NCBI RefSeq assembly: GCF_900496995.4
Contig: NC_044029.1
Span: 15,934,001-15,998,000, forward strand
DNA: 64,000 bases
Source of the DNA: Aquila chrysaetos chrysaetos
Lineage: Eukaryota; Chordata; Aves; Accipitriformes; Accipitridae
Direction of reading: 5' to 3'
The position numbers and the translations under genes are program-made. The notes beneath the pieces were generated by a model. It did no database searches. It was given only the letters and a program-made list of their open reading frames with translations, and was not told the DNA's origin. Positions 50,521 to 64,000 of the stretch are shown piece after piece; within the stretch, counting starts at the first letter, position 1; each line of letters opens with the position of its first letter.

Positions 50521-53500
50521 TGTGTTTCACACAACACATTGCTAAGCTGTACAACTCCGCTGCAGGATGCTGCAGACACTGTAGGTCAATGCAGGTTTCA
50601 GAAGTTGGACAGGATCACCAAAGCGAAATGCATGGTCTGAACCCCAAACACTTGGAGGCAGGGAAATATTAAGAGGAAATATTACTATAGTTTTGCTATA
50701 ATCTGACAGTCTTCCTTGGGCAGCAGCTTATGGCCACTGTCAAAGATGGGTTACTGGGCTAGAGGGACCGGCTATCCATCTCCCAAACCATTATAGCTCT
50801 TTTTGTGTTCTTATTTCCGTAAAATGCACCATCAGCGTGAGCTACTGTTTCAAACCTAAAATTTTGCAGGGCTTTTAATTACAGGGAAGCGCAGTTTTTA
50901 GAACGTCATCCCTACCCTTGGAAGGAATAGTAAAATAACGAGGCTTTTCAGAGGGGTTTTTTTTTCAGTCAATTTTCATAATGACAGTATTTGGGGGGAA
51001 ATTGAAGATTGTAGCTTGTTACCAGAAAGTACCAGAAATGTTGTAAAGAGATCTATTTTTATTTAATTTTTTTACTTTTTCAAAAGTTCAACAAGTTCAT
51101 TGCAATCTGCCTTTCAAGGTCATCCATCTGAATCAATGATCTTCTTAGCTCCACCAGTTCTGATTTTTTGAATAAAATTGTAATTACCAGCCTTTTAAGC
51201 ACCAGCTGTTCTATTGAAACATGATACTGGTGGTGTACTCAGTCCTGGTGGAAAAATATCTGTGAGCTGCTCTTCACTGAAGCCTCCTAGCTGATTGCAA
51301 GAAGCATTTATGGTCACAGAATTAAAGGGGCCACAACCAGATCCCTTGTGGATACAGTTGCCTCTCTCCTTTTGTGAAATTACCCTGTTCAAACATGCAT
51401 TTGAACCTCCACTGTACTCATTCCTTATAAAATAAGGAGAAAAAGGAAAGTACAATATAATGTAGTATAATGTGCAAAGGAATAATCTGTTAGCTCGTCC
51501 ACATAATGAGCCGCGTGGTATCAATGCACAGAAACACCAATACTTTGGGGAAATGTTTCTCTCGTTATTTAGCAGCACCGATTATTTAGCAGTGTGTACT
51601 GTCTTTATCAACAGGAGACCAAGGCGAACATTTAAAGTGAAGGTTACAATCTACTTACGGTAGGATATGGTGCTAGAGAAGAAATCAGTGATGAAAAGAG
51701 AAGCTGAAGATGTGCATTTCTAGCAGGATTTGCAGGAGAATTGAAAGGCTGATTGGTGCAGGAAGCGGCATGGGAAAATAAAAGCAAGAGGTGGAATTTG
51801 TCTTGGCAGGAAAGTGATGTTCTACTATTAGAAATGCCTGCAGGCCAAAAAGAAAAAAACTCCTGTGCTGAGATTTAACATAGATTTTCCAACTGCTTTA
51901 AAGCTCAGACCCTACACTAAATATCTTCCTCAAGCACACACAGTTTTAGCTGTACAGAAGTTTTCTGTCATGTTCAGAGAAGCCAGAGACCAGTGCTTAT
52001 TTATTCTCTCAAACTGGGATCGCGGCAGTGTCTGGTGCAGATGGGTGAGATGAGAGGAGCAGTCGGGCACTGGGGTGCGCCTGCCAACCGCTGCAGCCCT
52101 GCCTCCCCTCCCTTCCCCTGAAAGATTTTTGTTTACATACTATATTCTAGTGTATTTTCCTTTTTTCTCCTATTTTTATAAGAAATGAGAGCAGTGGTGG
52201 TTTAGCAACACATCTGAATAGCAGCTCCTGCCAGGTCAGCGTGCTACCAGAGGGCACTCAGGCCTGAGGATGCAGGGGAGGAACTTGCCGTGTCAGCCAC
52301 AAAATCTGAAGCATTGCAGTATCGCTGGCTGATTAGGCATTGCTATATTTTTCTCTATTAATTACATGGCCTTTTCTCTCTCCGAAGCCAGGAAAATGTC
52401 CACGCTGTCAGAAGTCTTTACGTACGAGGACACTTACCCCTCTGCAGCGTGCTATCAGGAATCGCAGTGTCTGGCAAGTCCCTGCTCTCTGTAAATCTTT
52501 GCCTTACACAACAGACCTTAAGCAGTATTCCTGTATTCAGCGCTTCTGCCAGTCAGACCATTAACTCATAAGGTCTCAGTTCAAGAAGGCCTTTACGCAC
52601 ATAATGACATATCTCTTTTTCTAATGATTACACTTAGCATGCAATCATTATCCCTAAACCTGGCCTGAAGAAGTATTTATTCCTGAGTCAGAGATAACTG
52701 AATACCTGGAGTGAAAATGCTAGTAGAATTGAATGGAGCTAACAAGGTTATTTATTTTGTGCCACCCCTGTCTATCCCTGATTGCAGATATTTGCCATGG
52801 GAATTATATTTTACTGCTTTTGTATACAGCACCTTTTGCCACAGTAGTTCTTGATCTCATGCAGGATCTCTAGGCACTCCTACAGGACAGGTAATAATAA
52901 CTGGTAACAAGTACAGAGGACTCCTGTTGCTCATCATTAAGGTATTTCTGAAAAGCAATGAGGGGAAATTCAGAATGACCATATGCATTAATAAAAAAAG
53001 ATATACAGGCTAGAAAGCTCAAATTATTTCATTTAAGGTAATATAAAAGACTGAGGCTATATGTTTCTTTTCAGAGATGCTCATTTTGCCACTTCTTTGA
53101 TATTTGCCCTTGCTTTAAACAGTATCTTCAGGGGCTGTATCATGATAACTGAGGTTGAACAGAGAGTATTTTATTTTGAGAGACGTAACTAATGCTTCAC
53201 ATCTCCAGAAGGAGCCACTGCAAGTAGTCTGAGCACTTCCAATTCCTACTTCTGCACTGTGCCTGGCTTCTGCTAGCCAACACGAGGTCATTTCATCTTA
53301 ACATTTCCTTGAATTGGTGTGTTAGTAGTACATCAAAGATGATGTCTTAATGAAATGCAAGAGTGAGATACAGTCATGGCATCTGAAGGCTATGTAAGAA
53401 AAAAAAGGCTGTTTACTCTGCATGGAAAAGGAAATCTGATATTTGTTCTTCTGAAAGTTGGAGGCTCCAGCTCTGGAGTAGGCGAAATGCACGATATACA

Positions 53501-56500
53501 TTTGGTGTTATGTGAATTTTAGAGCTGGTGATAGACATGCAAACCCAGTCAGTTGGCAGGGATTCACAAAGCAGGCAGAGGCTGCTGCAACCAAGTAAGC
53601 TTCCATATGCTGCCTTGTCTCAAAACTAGTCTGGAAGCAGGCAGAAAATACTTTGTCATACTATGGCAAATTCTTGGCTTCATAGCCAAAAATGCTGCTG
53701 GGGTTTGTGGCTAGCATCAAACACGTGGCACTAGCGTTTTTTGCATGGATGCTGGGCTGAGAGCACCCAACTCATCCCATACAGGTCATGGGGTGGTCTT
53801 CAGGGGCTAGCAGCCCCTGGCCACTAGTGACTAATGGTTGGCATTGAAAACAGAGAGAGTTCAAGGTGAAGGATCTGTATATACCACTACCTGTGCTCTA
53901 GTCTATCCATCTTTTGTCAGCACAAAAAGGTATGGAAATATAAAGACCCCAAATTGACAATGGATATTTCATGAACTCCTGCTAACGATGTGATATTTTT
54001 TCCTTAATAAGTTATGATTTGTTTGCAGGAGTCCCCTTCTTTTTTTTCTCTGTGAGATTATAATCTTAGAGAAACAAGGAAGGTCTCCTGTCACCTTTGA
54101 CGACAAAAGGTGATTACAGGAGTACTATAATTTGTTTCTCCTTGAACAGATTTCATACTTTTTTTACCCTCTGTTCTCGTTGGTCATTTCATATCTGAAA
54201 GTGTTTGTCTCTGAAGGTGGCTTTCCCAGAGATCTTGAACAACTCTTTTCCTCCAGGGTCTTAGTTTATATATTACTTACAGATGCAATACACAAAGCCT
54301 ATTCTCAAATGCAATCTCTTAAGCTTGCAGAATGACTGATGAAGCTGTTGGCTCAATTTGCTGTCTGATCATTTAGTTGATAAGGTGAATCTTGACTCAG
54401 TCAGATTTTCCATGGTGGATCAATCAAGTGATGGAAGCTGAATTTCTCACCCTAAGATAACCAGGGAAAGGATCAGCAACACTAGACATCTATTTTGGTA
54501 GGTAGTTTAAGCTCTAAAGCTTGATTTTTATCAGCTATTAATATGCATGAAAAATAACTGCATATCAGAATGACAGCATTTATACTCACTCTGCTGTTGT
54601 GTAAATAGCTATGTGAAGTGCACAGGAGCCATGAGCTGACCCTAGTGTGTTTCATACCAGTGACCCACTAAGTCAGTGTGTTTTACTGGTAAATGATTTT
54701 GCATGAGATTGCCTACAAATGACTAACAAGTGAAACACTCTGAACTGATAATAGAAACGTGCAGTAGAACTGATCTACCTGAGAATCACATTTTGGCTTT
54801 TTCCTTTTAAAAGTAATTTGATTTCATCTGGACTAATTAATTCCTCATTAGTAAGAAGACAATAGGAAAATTACTTTTGGAAAAATATAAAGGCAAAACC
54901 AAAAAAAAAAGCAAAAGGGAGCTAAATATAAAATATATCCTTGGATAAGATTATAGCTTGTCTCTTAAGAGTAAGGACGTGAGACAATTTCAAATTTCCC
55001 TGCAACTCATCAGAACTGAATGGTAATCAAATGAAAAATGGCTTCCATCTTAATATACCATTATTGTCCCTTAATATAGAGTGTACCATCAATTACTGAA
55101 AATGCTATTGAAACTGTGCATTAAATTCATTATGTATACTACATGACATGACTTTTGGAGAATATTTGTTTTCACACCTGCCTAGTTTACACATTATTCT
55201 TTCCCTTCTTCAAAAAGTTTGCGAATGACCAAGAAGTCCAGGCAACACCACCCTTTGCTTAACTTTTCACATTTTGTTACAAAATATCACAAATCGTATG
55301 GATCATTGTGGATCCCAGTCCCTTTTGAAAACAAAAGTATTGTCCTTGTAAAGAAAATAAATAAAAAATGCAACTTTCTGAAGCATTTTAATTAATTGTA
55401 ATAATTGAAAAATGAGTGAGTTCTTTTGATTTTGTAAAGATAAAGAGAATTTTTAGTGGTAAAAGACATAATAATTATTTTTAAATTTCTTCACTGGAAA
55501 TTAAAGAACATAAACAAATACAGCATTCAATCCACTGGCTATGTGCATCCTAATACAGTTTAATTAGATGTAATCACCTTCTGTCATTTCCACTTCTCCT
55601 GCCTTCTGAAAGTGTGGCATTATGCAAAAACAGCTTGCCTTTTCATACAGGAATCAATTTCAGGAAATCAAAGGTGTGTTTATACAGTCTGAATTTCTGG
55701 ATAAATAAAGGTTCTTGAACTACCGACCACTTTAAAAACCTCTGAGCTTCTTCCTTAGTAGATATTGCGTCCTCGTTCTCTGTGACTTCTAATCTGAATG
55801 ACTGTTACGTGATATTAAATCTGTCAAAGACGAAATTGTTGCCTGCAGCTTTTCTGCATCGCATCTCAAAGTTACCAAAATTAATACTCTTGCCAATCTC
55901 AGGCATATTTGGTTTTGTTTACCTAGATGGCCAGTTTTCTTATATGCATTTTTATTAAGAAATTCCTATTAGTTTAAAGGAAACCATAAAATGGCAGTAT
56001 TTAGATAAAGGAGATGTACTACTTCTTGAATGCAAAAATTATTATTCTGCCTTTAGGCCGAATCAAAAAATTCCCTTCCTTACATCCAGTCTTCTGGTGT
56101 GATTATGTTGCAGCAAAACTTCACCCAAATCTACACAAGAGTGGTAGTTTATATTATGAACTTTACTACTGGAAAGGGAAAAAAAAAAATCCACTCTTAT
56201 CAATTTTAGACCTTTGTGGAATTCTTTGTACCAAATGGAAAGGAACTCTCTTATCTGCTTTAGAGACTGATGTGAGAAAAAGCAATATAGCCTGTGAATG
56301 TATTATCTGGACAAAATACCTGCTTTCCAATAATGTGAGAAAAGGATGATAGTGGCCATGATATCCTCATGCCTGTAAAGCTCTGCATTTTGCTGAAATC
56401 TTTATGTACACACCAAGCAGAAAGATGAATCTTCCAGTTTCTAAAAAAAATGATGCTGTGAAGTGGTTGAGAACTGGGTTTGGCACATTTTTTCCCCATC

Positions 56501-59500
56501 GCTCTCTTAAATTAGTACCAAAGTCTTATGCTTGCTTATTGGGCTTATAAATACAGACTGCTTCCTTTTCTGCTCTGGCTGCTTTCCACAATATTGGCTG
56601 GCTTCAAAGGACAGGGAAGAGGAAGAAGCATGCTGACAATGCCTGTACTTTCTGTGAATCTCTTTCACTTAGTGTAGCCTTTAGTTACATGAATTTCAGC
56701 TCTGAGGCATTTGCTTGGACAGCCGTCACATCACCGACAGTTTCTCCAGCTGCCCCAAATCCTTTCCAGCTCCAACTCTATTTTAAGGTCCTGGTTGCAC
56801 CACATCTTCTGGACGAAGAGAGAGAAACAAAAATAAGTGTTTATTCGCCAGTGTCTTCTGCATTTACAACATCTTAGCAGCTAACCCCTGCAGTTATCTG
56901 TTGGGGAAATAGTTGCCACATTCGTTTAGTTCAGAAGCACCAAGCACCTTTCCTGTACTGGGGGCTTTAAGTGTTTCATAAATAAGTGATTCAGGATTTG
57001 TGCACTTAATCCTTTTTGTGCGGAAACCACCAAGGATATTATTCACTTCAGAGTTAAGAAACCTAAATGTATGTGTCTATACATTCATGTCGACACGTGG
57101 GTTTGAAGCGCTTGTTATAGGCAGCGGAGATCTGGTCAATGCAGGAGCCCAGAGAGCACTTCAGCTGGCCTGTGCGGGGGGGCTCATCAGTTGCCCACGC
57201 TGAAGTACCTGGTGCTATCTGAGGTGTAACTGAGGCATCCGCACCATGATGGTGGACATGAGGCAGGACCTACAGGAGACCCATGTCCTCCCAGAGCAGC
57301 AGTGGAAGGCCGGGAGGGATGTGCTAGTGCGTCTTACCACCAGCCACTTGTATGTAGCAGCTTCCGAGCCCTCTGCTCCGAAAGGAGTTGATTTTCCCTG
57401 TCACAGGTCCCTGACTCCATTGACTACCACATCAGCTTAGACACATGGCTCACCTGTGGACGCTTACACGTAGGCGTCTATCTTTAGCTTTCATAATCTG
57501 AGCTGAACTTCTCCATGAGACTCATCACGGGGGCCCCACTTTTACCAGTTTGTACCACACCAGGATTACACCAGCGGGTTCTGGAGAGCTCCTGGAGTAG
57601 GTGTCGGAATAACACACTGCATTCAACAGGAAGACTAGAAATATGCAGTCAAGGAGTTTGGTTGTGAAACGTGCGGATTTAGAGCACCCCGAGCGCATGT
57701 GTTTGAATCCAGTCAGGCCTTAAGGCAGCTGAGTATACATAGGGCATGGGCAAATGTACACAGACAGGGCACCGGCTAAGGCAAGTTAGAGCCATCCCTA
57801 AGGCAGGTTGGTCCTAAATATTTAGTGGGACCGATAAGTCGGTTTTTCCATATCACTCCTCAGACCCTGCACCAAGTATAGGTTGCAGGATCCAAAGACT
57901 GGACCATTGTTCTTCACTGAAAGTTACCTAGAGAGCAGGCAGAATACTACCTAACTTGGCTGATGGTTAGGAAAACCATAAATATAAAAATAAAATCTGT
58001 CACCCAATATATTTAAAATATTGGAAAGCATTGGAAAGTACATGTTTAATACCTTGAATAACACTTGACGATATATTTACATTTCTCTTTCACACAACTC
58101 ACTGTCAGAGAAATTGGTAAGAAACAGCAGCAAGGCTCATCTTATGACAAGACTAAGATTTCTGGCCATATTGACACCAGCACTCATAGACATCCAGACT
58201 GGCTTTTCTGGAGTTAACCTGATGAGGAAATACAAGACTCTATTGTGCGGGAACACAGAGAAGCCGTTCAGATCTGGAAATGTGTAGCTGCTTTGGCAGG
58301 GCACTGCCCTGAGCTAATACGCTCTGCAAACACATCGGAACTGCCCTGAGCCTTCAACTGCTGCCTCTGCGTAGTGCCAGGCTACAGCTTGGCGATCTGC
58401 TGGCTCAGGCTGGCTGTAACTCAGGTGCTTCGTTACACGGCAGAAATTTGGTCTTCACGTGTAAGCGTAAACAGATAGAGGAATTTCAAATGTGACCCAT
58501 CCCTTTTTTCTTCAGCTCATCTGAGTCACTCTATTTAATAATACATATATTCAAGACAGACTTCATTGCTCTAGTGCCAAACTACAAACTTTACCGTATT
58601 CTCTGGTTGTTTAAGTCATTCTTAGACATGGATGTTTGCCACCACTCAAATGTCTGGATACAGAAAAGAATGATGAAATCACATTCATTCTTAACTGTAC
58701 AATACATTTCATCAGTGTTTAAAATAAAATTTCTTTGCTACATCCAGATTTCTTCTTCTATTGTTAACTGATTTAGCACTATTTCCAGGAGGGCTTTATC
58801 TCTTGACAAAGACATGTGGTTTTTAAAATTCCTTACATTGTGTGGCAGACTTAACTGATGTGGTCCATTTATTCCCCCTCCAGCACATTATCTTGAGTAT
58901 GTAAAATGAATTATTACCTCTTCTGCAGTGTAACAATGCATTATGCTTAACAGAAGACCTAAGACTTGTAGTCTATGTTCCCACAAAACGTTCTTCCGTG
59001 ATGTCTGGGTGTGTCTAATTATACTTACTTCACTAACTGGTCATTCATATTGTTCTAATAGTATTAAAATTATATATTAACATAAAAACTTTATTGAACT
59101 GGTTCCCAAAGGATGTTACAATCTGAGGGTGAAACTCATTCCCATGCAGCTCATTTGCCAGCCAAGAGAATACAGATTTTACGTGTGATTTATTGATGCA
59201 TGGCCCAGCTGTTCAGTGTCTGCTTAGGAGATTTTAATCCTGATTGCATAAACTCTGGGTAAAACCTTGCTGCTGTCTCACAGGAGTGTCATCAATTTTA
59301 AATAGTAATATTTAAGTGTGTTAAGTGTGTAAAGCTCATGCCATTTATGTGAGAATCACTTTGCCCAGCCCTAAAGTTGGAACCACTGCTGACATAAAAT
59401 ACAGCTGCTACTTAATATCTCAGAAATGCTATAGAAAGTTTAAGATGAGGTGTGAAAAATACCATATTCCTATGAAACTGCAGCAGTGTAGTAGACAAGA

Positions 59501-60382
59501 AGCATATAAACATCCTCTCTGAAATTAAGACTCTGTTGTGCTAATTGGTAGTAAATATATACAAGTTCCTTCTAAACCCTCGCTGTGATCTGTTTCCCTA
59601 AGTGAGGCAGAAGAGAGACTTACACCTATTGAATCATCAACTGTGTTTCCAATAGCATATGGGATTTCCCTCTTAAGTACCAGTGCAGCCCAATCCTGCT
59701 TAGGTTGTGATAGCTGATTAGATCACAGCTTGAGGCTTACACAATAATTGCTATCAACTCAATTATTTTACCTTATATTAAACACACTACTGCATTTCCA
59801 CTATTCTCTCTCCCACTATTCAGTTCTTATCTTTCCAGTTAGATGACAATATCATCCAAAAGCTAATCAGCATTGAAAAGAAGGCTATGAAACCCCTACT
59901 CTTGCTTATTCTTTCAGGTTTCTGGTTTTGAAGGAGACAGAGGAGTGCTGGTTGACATATGGCTACTGTTTAGGTTAATGCTTTTGTTTTGATGATGTTG
60001 CTAAAGTGGCTTAGAAGAACTTTTTCCAGTGTTTCCACTTAGTGCAGCTATTGCTCTGCCTATTGTGTAGGTTTATTTGTAATTAAGTGTATAGATTTTA
60101 TATTAATCACATTATCGCATCTATTCATTTAGAAGATCGATATGTGTATTTTGCAGAAGTCACTAAGAATTTGGAAAGAGTGGACCTTCCCTGAGCCACG
60201 TATAGCTATCCATCTATCTGTTTTGTCTGCCTATCCATCTGCTATGTAGTCCTTGTTTTGTCTTTGGGAGGTCTTTTACTGGCTTTTCTCTTTTGAACTA
60301 ACAAAAACTCAAGGGAGAAAAGGTCAAAACAGCTTTCTGGTTTTGGAGACACACGGTAAATTGGAAACCATTAACAATGTGA
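50521..60382. other. Intergenic, no gene seen
   Basis: Mostly AT-rich with chance open frames only. It contains a CTCF-like motif at 52244-52257 and two GC-richer patches (about 57060-57830 and 58150-58480) that look like old, unclassified repeats. Confidence 0.6.
52244..52257 (+). promoter_or_regulatory. Candidate CTCF site
   Basis: CTACCAGAGGGCAC agrees with 13 of 14 positions of the CTCF core CCASYAGRKGGCRS; only the second base differs. Binding is inferred. Confidence 0.35.
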
Positions 60383-60615
60383 GGCACATTAAGCCTAAAT
60401 TATATGTTGAGACCCTGATTTGTGGTGGTGAGGCACTGGAACATGTTGCCCAGAGAAGTTGTGGCTGCCCCATCCCTGGAAGTGCTCAAGGCCAGGCTGG
60501 ATGGGGCTTTGAGCAACCTGGTCTAGTGGAAGGTGTCCCTGCCCATGGCAGTGGGTTGGAACTAGATGATCTTTAAGGTCCCTTCCGACCCAAACCATTC
60601 TGTGATTCTATGATT
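60383..60615 (+). mobile_element. CR1 LINE 3' end with octamer tail
   Basis: From about 60423 the sequence follows the CR1 3' end: GAGGCACTGGAACATGTTGC, AAGTTGTGG, GGTTGGAACTAGATGATC, and finally the tandem octamers ATTCTGTG and ATTCTATG at about 60597-60612. The first 40 bp (60383-60422) match a second copy at 61032 and may be host DNA that was duplicated. Plus orientation. Confidence 0.9.
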
Positions 60616-61031
60616 TGTGCAGCAGCACAGCACTGCATTTTACAGTGACATGACTTGCTGAAAAAACTACTTTATTTCCTTCAGTTTCATATGCACATTT
60701 GTAAATTCGTAGCAGAAATAAAAATTGCTAGAAACTGAAACCAATCAGCTGTCCCTGCTATTTACTTGCACTGTAGTGTAGCACTGGGATATCCTGATTA
60801 TGGGGCTTAGGAGTCCTTGAAGAGAAGAGCTGCCGGCAGAGCCTGGGCGGTGTTATGAGTCCCTAAACTGCAGGAGCAGTGATCTGCAATGATGAGCCAT
60901 GTGTGGGAGCAGGCTTTGCATCTTTCTACAGACGCAAAGTTGTGAGGAAGGGTCCAGCTTTGCCCAGGGTAAGACCAGCCCCTTTTCCAGTTGCATTTAT
61001 CCTACAGGCTTGGGGCTGAATGGCAAGGGTA

Positions 61032-61131
61032 GGCACATTAAGTCTCAATTATTTATTGAGACTGATTTGTGGCGGTGAGACACTGGAACAGGTTGCCCAG
61101 AGAAGTTGTGGATGCCCCATCATTGGAAGTG
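61032..61131 (+). mobile_element. Truncated CR1 fragment, likely duplicate of 60383-60484
   Basis: CACTGGAACAGGTTGCCCAG and AAGTTGTGG identify CR1. The match to the nearby copy also covers GGCACATTAAG and about 30 bp more upstream of the usual CR1 block. The fragment stops before the 3' end and has no octamer tail. Confidence 0.75.
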
Positions 61132-61579
61132 GTACCCATCACATGGCCAGGGTAGGAGTATAGACAGTGGAGAGTCATTTTACTCCAGTTGAAGACTTTT
61201 GCCAGTTTTACATTACAAGAGAAACTCCTGTTCTTGCTCAAAGTTCATTGAAGAAACAGCTCTGGGCACTTGTGCAATCCCTATCAGCTGACTTCACACC
61301 CGGGTAGGTAATGAAGACCGTACAGACATTTCGGTCTGATGACCTTTTAAAGGCAGGGGATCATGGCGAGGTGGCCATTCTGAGTATTTGGGATCTATCT
61401 TCAGACTTTAGCATCACTTGCCATTGACCATCCCCTGTTTGCAGGAGAGCCCAGCCCCGTACCCTGAGAGTCTGTCCTGTGCCTCGCAGTGATTACATAT
61501 GAAAATGTCAAGCGTTCTTCTGAATACCTTTACCAGCAAAATTACTCAGGCTAAAAGTCACTTCATCTTTTAAACTGTA

Positions 61580-61616
<37 letters not shown>

Positions 61617-64000
61617 TCAGGAGGAAGACAGTGAGAGCCAAACTCTCTGCATTCAGTCATTAATTTCTTCTGTGTCTCCTTTTTATGAAATCCATTTTGC
61701 TAACCATGATCTATCCTTTTAAATCCATGCAGACTCTCATGAGTCACTTTGTACTTGTCAACATGTTCTAGCTTGTTGCTGACCAGTGGTACCAAATCTT
61801 GCTCTGTATCAATGTCAGATATAAAAAAATCCTCAGGTTTTTTCCCTTGGATATCTGCATTTTGGAGAAGGATCTTATTAGCCTATTTTGGGTTCTCATT
61901 TTTACTCCTCTTTTAGACCGTTATTTTGAACAATCTTGCCTTTTTAATGCTTATTCCAATGGAGTGGTATAAATATTTTATCTTAAATGTATTCCAGCAG
62001 AAGCAGAGTGAACATTAACTGTCTATAAGGGTTAACCCATTAGTGAAAAGGATGCCTGATAAATTGAAAGTGTGGCTCTTAGCCAAGAGAGATCGGTATA
62101 TTCTGAGCATTCCTTTTCTGCCTTAGGAGTGGCAAATCATGTTGCCTGTATCAGATGTGATACAGCTTCTGAAAGAAGCAGCCTCAGAGGCAAATTCATA
62201 CTTTGCTATTCAGAGAACTGTCCACTGACTGTGTACGTGAATTAAGGGCATGCCTTACTTACAAAGTTAGCGTTGTCTCTGGAATCATAAATTGTAACTG
62301 GGGAACAAAAAGAAACCATAAACAACTTTAAAACAAGTCAGATTCCACTTTCAAAATATTATGTGGTACGCATGTTCATGTAAAATTTTTAGGAGGTATT
62401 TATTAAGCACTCTTTGTCATATTTTAAACATTTTCAACCATATTTTTCTTCTGTTCTGAGTACTAAAATCAGTAATGAAGACAGTAGTCAGATGCCTTGA
62501 TGAAGTTGTTAATCCAAAAGCATTCCCATAGTCTCAGTATGGAGAAGGAAAGAGCTGCCAATCAAGCTGTCTGGAGGTGAACCTTTCATAGAACAATGTA
62601 CATTTTAAGAATAATTAAACAGCAGTTAACCTTCCTGTTGTAAAAGAAAATAAAGATTCAACACTTTTTTTCTTTATAAACTCTTTTTTCTTTGTAATCT
62701 CTATTGCGTAATTCCCTACCTGCAAACTTTAATTCAGAAGCATGGTATTTAATTTACATTGTGTTTAATTTCCATCAGTGTAAACACCTGCACAAGAGCA
62801 AGGAACAGAGGTCACGCTTTGACAAATTCGGGCCGTACTGAGCCTAGTCAAAGGAAAAAATATGCAGAGCTCCAGTGCTAATACTGCTTTGATGTACAGA
62901 AATTTACGACAGATCATGCTGCTTGTGTTCTACAGCCACAGAGGGCTACAGTGAAGATTTTTGGGGGCCTTCGTTTTCTTCTGGCGATTATACAGAAAGC
63001 AAAACCCACCTCCTGGGCATGGTGAACACCTGTGCGCTTGCTGCCCACTTCACCCAGTCATGTTGAATAAAACCTTTGCCTTCACCTTCACCTGCCCCTT
63101 CTCAGCTCATGAGGTGCCTTTTGCCAGCACCCAGGCAGCCGAGGGCTGTTAGCGACAAGACGGACCCCGGTCCCTGGGGCAGGTGAGGCTGAAGAGGACA
63201 GAGGTGGACAGGGGTGGGGAAGTGCATCCCTGGAGAGAGGGGTGGAAGAAGGGAGGAGGAGAAGAAGGGAAAGGGCAGAATTAGAACATTATGCTCCTGA
63301 ATATTCTTGAACTCTTTAGCACTCTGCAATAGCCCCTTTTCACTTACTTTTCAAAGTTATTTTCTATAATTATTGAGAGGCGATTCTTATTCAACCACAT
63401 GCCTTTGTCTTTCCTGATAAAAATGTTACATTTGCTTTGCACATGGAATTGCCTCAATTTTCTCTATAAAAGTACTTTATATATTCAAGTGTTGCAGGAC
63501 AAGCTCACACATGAATATAGCAGGCTCTAAAACATCTGAACTCGGCATTCCTGGCATGCAGCCTATTGTTCATTAAGGAAAAGCTCAATATATTTTAAAG
63601 AACATGGAAAATTCATGTGTGCATACAGTTACAGGGGATGTATTCATTTATATATCTTTCATATATTTAAATCATATTTGTAGAATAGGCCTAATATATA
63701 GAAAGTGCTTGTTTTGAAAGACGTGAAATGCACTGTCAGTATTCATTTTCAAGATTTTCTAGTGGATGTTTCCTATTGTTCAAGCAATGCAGGAGGAACA
63801 CATTTGTTGCCATTTTGGAAAATACAAAATAATTTCCCAGTGAATGTTCTTTATTTGCTCTGTTTTCCTTAAATTTTCTGGCATGGAGAAAAGCGTGACA
63901 ACAGTTCATGTAGAGCATGCAAGTAAAATTTATTTTCCCCAGTGTGATTATGTACTCTTCGTATTTCAGCCATCTATGAAGAAACATCCTGTATATTCAT
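61132..64000. other. Intergenic, no gene seen
   Basis: The stretch holds an (AT)15 microsatellite (61583-61612) and a GC-richer patch (about 62990-63280) with AATAAA at about 63066. No exon is recognised up to the window end. Confidence 0.6.
61583..61612. repeat. (AT)15 microsatellite
   Basis: Thirty uninterrupted bases of AT dinucleotide repeat. Confidence 0.97.

Noticed and set aside
56014..56349. 111-codon open frame on the plus strand in the desert
   Set aside because: No recognisable domain, no CpG promoter and no splice context; this length is expected by chance in 64 kb.
32461..64000. Exons of GRIP1, the expected head-to-head neighbour
   Set aside because: I found no PDZ-coding sequence or the known GRIP1 N-terminus in any frame.
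1..64000. CRISPR arrays, tRNA, rRNA or bacterial-type operons
   Set aside because: None seen; the window is vertebrate nuclear DNA with intron-bearing genes and avian retroelements.

Overview
The window comes from a vertebrate, almost certainly a bird of the Neoaves. It holds one complete multi-exon gene, CAND1, on the minus strand. The flanks contain CR1 LINE 3' ends with the avian ATTCTGTG-ATTCTATG tail, and intron 1 holds a solo ERVL-type LTR of a family common in neoavian genomes. The promoter sits in a typical vertebrate CpG island. Species cannot be fixed from the sequence.

Layout. 1-600: downstream flank of CAND1, no gene seen. About 600-2454: probable CAND1 3' UTR with four candidate poIy(A) signals. 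2455-31780: CAND1 coding region in 15 exons. I joined them by reading frame and GT-AG boundaries; the exon sum is 3693 nt, or 1230 codons plus a stop, the length known for vertebrate CAND1. Introns 1 (4.7 kb) and 2 (11.8 kb) make up most of the span. About 31030-32460: CpG island with the promoter, holding two NF-Y CCAAT boxes, one ZNF143-type motif and one E2F-like site. 32460-64000: about 31 kb with no convincing gene, AT-rich, with three CR1 fragments, simple repeats, an AP-1 motif cluster and one CTCF-like motif. In other vertebrates GRIP1 lies head-to-head with CAND1 across a long gene-poor interval; this stretch fits that, but no GRIP1 exon is visible.

Function. CAND1 is the HEAT-repeat exchange factor for cullin-RING ubiquitin ligases. 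The sequence shows an intact, highly conserved copy. Nothing resembles a gene cluster or a new multi-gene system. The points most worth checking are a dense AP-1 motif cluster in the desert, an in-frame 54-nt candidate cryptic exon in intron 2, weak splice signals around intron 8, and a CRE-bearing solo LTR antisense in intron 1.
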